From Cymbidium sinense (Eukaryota > Streptophyta > Magnoliopsida > Asparagales > Orchidaceae), in contig CM038222.1 of assembly GCA_021442155.1 (NCBI GenBank), positions 113,153,121 through 113,217,120 on the forward strand: a stretch of 64,000 bases of DNA, read 5' to 3'. This document shows positions 59,256 to 64,000 of this stretch, one piece after another. The notes below the pieces were generated by a model. That model was not told where the DNA came from and made no database searches. It saw nothing but the letters and a program-made list of their open reading frames with translations. Each line of letters starts with the position of its first letter. The first letter of the stretch is position 1. The translations under genes were made by a program, and so were the position numbers.

Positions 59256-60165
59256 GGTGATGGCCAGAAGAAAACTCATAGTGTGGCGACTATGGATCCA
59301 TCATCCACTGTCACATCAGATAGCTTAATGGTGTTCCGCAGAAAATTTTTCTTCCCAAATGAGGTAGCTATTGTTAAAAAAGTCCGATCGAGCCGCTCAC
59401 CTCCGCCGTGGTACTTTAATATTTCGAGATGACTCTTCGCGGGATGCGATTCCCTTCCCGAAGTTGATTGAGATCTTCAAAAGCGTATGTAGCTTTGTCA
59501 ATTCTCGCTTCGAGCTTTAATGGTCATCGTTGGTTTGACTACCTTCTTCAGAGGGTGTTACTTTGAACATCAATACTTGTGCCGAATGTGTAGATTCACA
59601 TGTGATGCTGTGGACGTGTTTCATCTACTATAAAGAATTGGATAGAATTTTCTCACGGATCCATCTAGAAATTGGTCCAACGGATTCTTTTGAAGAATGA
59701 GTGGGGACTTCGAGATGGGGAGATTGAATGATCTTCCATCCATTTGATATCTGAGAATGATATCTTAGCAACTCTTAATATTCCCCGGAAGCTTGCAATA
59801 TGAGTTACGCCATATTGGCAAATATACAATTGAAGATAGGATGTTCAAGGTTGGTCTTTCCATCCGCCTGTGAAGATCTCACGCTCTTCCGAAGAGGTTG
59901 AGTACAGTGATGAGTAATTCCTCATACTCATAGGGTTCTCTCGAGAAGCCCGCCACTAATCGCGGTCGATAACAATGATTCATCTGCATGAAAAAAGAAG
60001 ACTTGTCCGAAAGGACCACGCCATATATCTGTGGAGAAGATGCTTGCCCCAATTTCCCGAGGGTTTAACTGCTTTTAACTCACGATGGGGAGTTCGCTAC
60101 TCAAGCCGCAAATTCTGAAGAGGTATTAAATCATAGATGCTCTGACGCCAACGATGGATGAATTG

Positions 60166-60242
60166 GTATATTATTTTACTTCTTTCTTCCTTTCTTCTTT
60201 TCCCTCATTCCTTATGTAACATTGGTGATTTTTTTCTTTTAG
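60166..60242 (+). other. Candidate intron 2 of the antisense ORF (77 bp)
   Basis: GTATAT donor after GATGAATTG, a pyrimidine-rich interior (TTCTTCCTTTCTTCTTTTCC) and a TTTTCTTTTAG acceptor. The layout is the same as intron 1. Confidence 0.55.
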
Positions 60243-61082
60243 GTAACTCAATCGTTAGATTGATGGCTCATCCGGTGTTGCCTTAGATGAGTGGAATGAA
60301 TTTGTGAAGGTAAAGTATCCGCAAGGCGAGTGAGAAAGATGAATGCTAAGGCCAAAGAAGTGGCGCCTTTGGAGGATCAACCGACCGGGTAGGACTGAGC
60401 TAGTAACATGTCGATTTCTCTCTTTCTCGTCAAGAGGTGGAGCAATCTGATGAGCTAATTGAGGCAAGGAGAGGCTCGCCATATGGAAAAGAGGCTCAAG
60501 GTACTATGGTGGAGAAGAAAGCATTACAAGATCGTCTTTTGGAGAAAGAGCGTACATAGTGTCAGAAGCGGAAGCAAATGAAATCTCCTTGAAGGCGGAG
60601 GACTTCAAGAACTCTTATCGTGGTACAATCAAGACTATGTTCGGGAAGCTCGTAATCATACTTGATGTTGAAGTGAAGGACTTGGAGCCAATGCTTAGAG
60701 GAGGGTTTCATCCAGGGTTCACGAAAGGAGTCCGGTGGTACATCGCAAACCGGAGCTAGAATTGAGGATATATCTCCTAGCCAAGCATCCAAGATCCTTC
60801 TGATTAAGATGAAGGAGTTGTGAGTGAGCTCCGTGGGAGGATCTCCTAGTAGTGAGGAGGATGTTGATATCATGTAGTGTCTTGTAGATGTCTTTTCTTT
60901 GTTGTTTGTTCTATGTAATATTACTAGCGTATCAAGATCTTGATTCTCTTTATAGTATCATATTAATGTTGTTGATGATATCTATGTATATTTTATTATG
61001 ATTATTATTTTATACACTCTTGTCTTGTTCTTACCCATCTGATTGGTAAACATCATTTGACGTGCTAATACAATTGGATCTA

Positions 61083-61330
61083 TTGGGAATTTTGACCTTC
61101 AAGGTTGTTCATCGAGCACTCGACGTATACATGGAAGAGGTTGAATTGAATCTCGAGAATTTTGACCTATCCGAGGTTGTTTGTCAGGGTGTTACCCGAC
61201 GACGTTAACCGTATGGAAGAGGCCGCGGAGAAGTCCACCAAGGACCTTTGACCTTTCCTCGGGTTGTTTGTCGAGTTTTGCTCGATGACATTAACCCGTA
61301 TGGAAGAGGTCCGATAAGTCCCCTTGGGAT
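61083..61330 (-). repeat. Tandem repeat of about 85 bp in the Tat 3' spacer
   Basis: Three imperfect units each contain TTTTGACCT, a GAGGTTGTTTGTC-like word, a GACGTTAACC-like word and TATGGAAGAGG. They lie between the end of pol and the antisense ORF; Tat elements often have tandem repeats in this place. Confidence 0.7.
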
Positions 61331-61680
61331 TGATCATGTCCCAATTGAGATGTAACATGAGTTGTATATTTCAAGTGGGAGGAAAAGTAAAGAAAAAGCA
61401 AATCTTGTTAGAACAAAGTCAAATTCACTAGTAATGATATAATCACAAGACAATGAGCTTTAAGAGAAAATGACAAACAACAACAAATACAACAACAAAT
61501 GACAATAATAACAACAAGCTCTAGTCCCAGGTGGGATCGTTATACGAGGATGAAATGATGAGAGATAAAAGTAAATAATTATGCAAGAGTTACGATAATA
61601 TTTTCAAGATTCTTAGTATTCCAAGTTCGAGGTAGAGTTTTTCCTTCGGGTCCTGAGCTTGAACCCGTTCGACCATAGCT
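61330..61680. other. Spacer with a (CAA)n-rich run
   Basis: 61470-61503 is rich in CAACAA/AATAACAAC units. The remainder is AT-rich spacer, possibly including the very end of the minus-strand integrase near 61620-61680. I see no separate gene. Confidence 0.5.
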
Positions 61681-61739
61681 ATGACCATATATATGGACCT
61701 CCCAGAGAGAGAGTTTATACTGAGGGCCTTTGACTTCAG

Positions 61740-62560
61740 GACCAAGTCACCGAGATATGGGACGAGGTTTTACTCTTCTGAAGTGAAGCTACCCGGTGAT
61801 AGGAAGCACCGGGTAGCCATATCCAGTTTCGGGAGTAGATCTAGTGCCGAGTTTTTCCTCATTATTATCATGATCAAAAAATTGGACTCTTGGACTTGGA
61901 ACCCGATATCCACCGGTATGATAGCTACAAAACACAAGTTATATGGCCGGTTGTGCGTGCGCGATAGGCCCAAAGAACATTGGGAAGCTCATCAACCCAT
62001 TGCCCCCAACCTTCTCAAGACGTTTTTAGTCCTTTGAGTATGGTCCTATTGGTAACCGGTTTGCCCATTGGTTTGAGGATGTGCTACGAGAATTGAATGT
62101 GAAGATCTTTGCAAAAGGACGTAAAGACCTTTCCAAATTGAGTTCCGTTGTCGATGATCTTTACAGAAGACCGAATCACACACTATATTTTTCCAAACAA
62201 ATTGTTTAGCTTGCCTCCTGATTTTGGCAGTGGTTCTGCTTCCACCCATTTAGTGAAGTCGACGGCTAGAATGATGAACTTTCTTTGTCGATGCTATCTA
62301 AGAGGTCCCATTATATTCCCCCGAGCAAAAAAGGCCACGGGCTTTGAAGAGATGAAAGTTCTCAGGCATGTGAGGAAGGTTTGAATGCAACAACAACTAG
62401 CACATTTTTGGTGAACCTGTGGCATCTTGTTTCACTGAGAGCCAATAGAATCCTTGCCTTATAATTTTAAGGGGCTCCCTTCCTCCTAGGTGTTCTCCAC
62501 ATATTCTGAGTGAACCTCTCTTAGTGCATAGTCTCGATGGTGGAAGACACTTGAGGTATG
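61740..62560 (-). pseudogene. pol: Tat element 3 integrase
   Basis: The minus strand reads KQFVWKNIVC (62205-62170), then a frame-shifted SVFCKDHRQRNSIW segment in place of the usual second-Asp block. HSILVAHPQTNGQ (62095-62050) follows. Further left is the downstream NLCFVAIIPVDIGFQVQ (61935-61880), matching LxYGTEAxIPVExG of Tat integrases. The large plus-strand frame at 61681-62037 is its shadow. The sequence is far better preserved than in elements 1 and 2 but still has frameshifts. Confidence 0.8.
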
Positions 62561-63560
62561 GCCCGAGAAAGCTTTTTTATATAGTTCACCTCCAATAATA
62601 ACAAAGTTTGGCTTGTCTTCTGAGGCAGTGGCTGAAGGTCTTCTGGGAGGCTTCCTTCTGGAAAGACATGATGGGGTCCATCCATGAGGGTTCCTTCACC
62701 TCATCAATCGCTTGTATTACCCATGGTCCTGAATCGGGAAAATATATTTCTTCAATATACTTTCTCTTGAATAGATCTCCAGAATGACGTAGCTTAGCGA
62801 GGCGCTGTAGTATTTTCTCCACAGGTATGTGAGTGATTTGATGCCTTTAAGATGGGCAAGGAGAGACTTCACCAAGTCGAATGACAGCCAACCGAGGGTT
62901 ATGGTATCAAGTCACCCTCGACTTGAGAGCGACAAGTCGAGAGTCGATGGATCGTTAAGTCTTATGCTCAGCCGATACAGTCTCAACCCTGATGAGGGCC
63001 TCAGATTCACCATATTGTTAGTCGCAGAAAATTTTAAACTAAGTCCATAAAGGTATTCTGGGGAAATAAGTAAAACTCAGCCCAAAGATTTCAAGCTCCA
63101 TCAACAGAGAGTCCATTGAGGAAATAAAGGACGTGTGATAGACATATCATTTGGAGTTGGGGCAATGCATTCCACTATGAAGTCTAGTATTTGAGACTTT
63201 ATGTCGTCAGGTAGAAACTTAATGTCAAATTCTCCCAATTCCAGACCACTTAATTAATCGCCGATGCTGCTTCGTAGGATAGCTCTTAATGGTAGATTAA
63301 AACACCGATAGTATGAGCTTGAAAGTATGGACGCAATTTTCGAAATAAAAAAACTAGGCTAATGCCATCCCATTCAGTGGATAACGACTTTCTATGAAAG
63401 TATTTCACGTAGTAAATTGGTCGTTGTATCCCGTTTACTTCGTATCAAGACCGAGCTTATGGGGAGAAGCAAGATATAAGTATAATATTTCTCCTTGAAT
63501 AGGCTTAGACAAGAAGGGGAGATGCTAAGTACTCTCTAGTTGTTCAAAAGCAGATTGACA
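62560..63560 (-). pseudogene. pol: Tat element 3 RNase H and linker
   Basis: 62822-62586 on the minus strand gives ILQRLAKLRHSGDLFKRKY, the end of RNase H, then EVKEPSWMDPIMSFQKEAS, the linker that leads into the integrase zinc domain. Further right (62960-62920), in another frame, DSRLVVSQVEGDL is the conserved SDSQLVVxQVxGxY block. Sequence between 63050 and 63560 is in register with RNase H and the connection domain but broken. Confidence 0.7.
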
Positions 63561-64000
63561 TTCGTCGGTCCATTGAAAATTATTATTTTTTGCTCCTTTT
63601 AATATTCTGAAGAATGGCAAGTATTTGTCCCCAGAACGAGCTAAGAAACGAGATAGATCCGCCCATTTAGACGTTGAACTTCCTTGATATTCTTTGGAGG
63701 GGTCATATCTCTGAGAGCCTTAATTTTCTCAGGGTTGGCTTCTACTCCGCGATGGGTTACCATAAACCCAAGAAATTTTCCGATGTAACTCCAAAGGCAC
63801 ATTTGGTGGGTTGAGTATGTTATAGCCAAGAAGATTGAAGCACGCTTTCTAAGTCGAGATATGTTGTGATTCTTCCGTGCTTTTACCAACATGTCGCCCA
63901 CGATACTTCCATCGTCGCCAATAGCCTTTGAAAACCATATTCATAAGACCCTGATAGGTAGCACCCGCATTTTTTAACCCGAATGGCATAACTTGGTAGC
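63560..64000 (-). pseudogene. pol: Tat element 3 reverse transcriptase (runs out of window)
   Basis: From the window edge the minus strand reads YQVMPFGLKNAGATYQ, the core palm motif. The catalytic box follows at about 63901, where the expected VDDMLVK reads VGDMLVK, so the first Asp is Gly. IGKFLGFMVTHRGVEANPEK and IKALRDMTPPKNIKEVQRLN (63800-63670) follow. The protein would copy element RNA into DNA. The N-terminal half lies beyond 64000. Confidence 0.85.

Larger units (their letters stand above)
59145..60877 (+). pseudogene. Antisense extra ORF of the Tat element, with introns
   Basis: This ORF lies on the strand opposite to the adjacent Tat pol, between pol and the element's probable 3' end, where some Tat elements are known to carry an antisense ORF of unknown function. 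ATG at 59145 opens a six-codon exon ending at 59162. A GTGAGT...TTCTTACAG gap (59163-59255) joins it in frame to FFFPNEVAIVKKVRSSRS and PPPWYFNISR. Later blocks in shifted frames are FPKLIEIFKSVCSFVNSRFEL (59455-59517) and a coiled-coil-like stretch (DRLLEKER, then EISLKAEDFKNSYRG, 60520-60625). The tail ends SPSSEEDVDIM at 60877. A second intron-like gap is 60166-60242. Frameshifts and stops, including one at 59430, suggest this copy is damaged. Confidence 0.5.

Noticed and set aside
61681..62037. 118-residue plus-strand frame
   Set aside because: It is the shadow of the minus-strand Tat integrase, whose motifs (IIPVDIG and others) are clear.
1..64000. Search for tRNA, rRNA or a host protein gene
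   Set aside because: No tRNA-like A/B box pair with cloverleaf, no rRNA sequence and no non-transposon domain could be recognised on either strand by reading.

Overview
This window looks like repeat-saturated intergenic DNA from a flowering plant. It is very AT-rich. Every coding-like stretch I can recognise belongs to a plant transposable element: CACTA (En/Spm) transposase genes, Ty3/gypsy gag-pol of the Athila, Tat and chromovirus types, and Ty1/copia elements with Met-tRNA-type primer sites. I see no host gene, tRNA, rRNA or CRISPR array. The species cannot be named from what is here; the density and nesting suggest a medium to large genome. Almost all coding regions carry many stops and frameshifts, so they are annotated as pseudogenes.

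Layout, left part. 1-350 is one end of an hAT-like non-autonomous element, inserted in an Athila-type gypsy relic on the minus strand (protease, gag, primer site and LTR, 351 to about 3560). About 3700-7365 is a minus-strand copy (copy A) of a long repeat family that recurs as copy B (9459 to about 15030, plus) and copy C (about 45922-49955, plus). Copies B and C contain a degenerate tandem array of about 160-bp units. A CACTA transposon runs from about 7366 to 30987 on the minus strand. Its TNP2-like transposase starts near 29754 and is split by a copia element with LTRs over 3 kb (19628-28934). Its second, Ptta/TNPA-like gene ends near 8172 and is split by copy B. Without the insertions the CACTA element would be about 8.7 kb.

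Middle part (31-46 kb): a Tat protease fragment, a trace of copia integrase, a chromovirus gag fused by deletion to an integrase C-terminus across a GAA/GA microsatellite, then two successive Tat elements on the plus strand. The first is interrupted between protease and reverse transcriptase by a lone, inverted LTR of the same copia family as at 19.6-28.9 kb. A probable Tat LTR (about 40890-41459) separates the two. Copy C follows and contains a 399-bp hAT-type MITE with near-perfect target duplication.

Right part: 50-52.3 kb has no recognisable gene. Two copia-type LTRs lie head to tail with no internal region (52369-55503), followed by an AT microsatellite and a degenerate tandem repeat. 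From 56.9 kb the composition changes sharply to GC- and CpG-rich. This is a younger Tat element on the minus strand (pol at 61.7-64 kb, running out of the window). Between its pol and its probable 3' end lies an ORF on the opposite strand with at least two intron-like gaps and a CpG-rich TATA-bearing region upstream. That arrangement matches the antisense extra ORFs described for some Tat elements and is the most interesting unit in the window.
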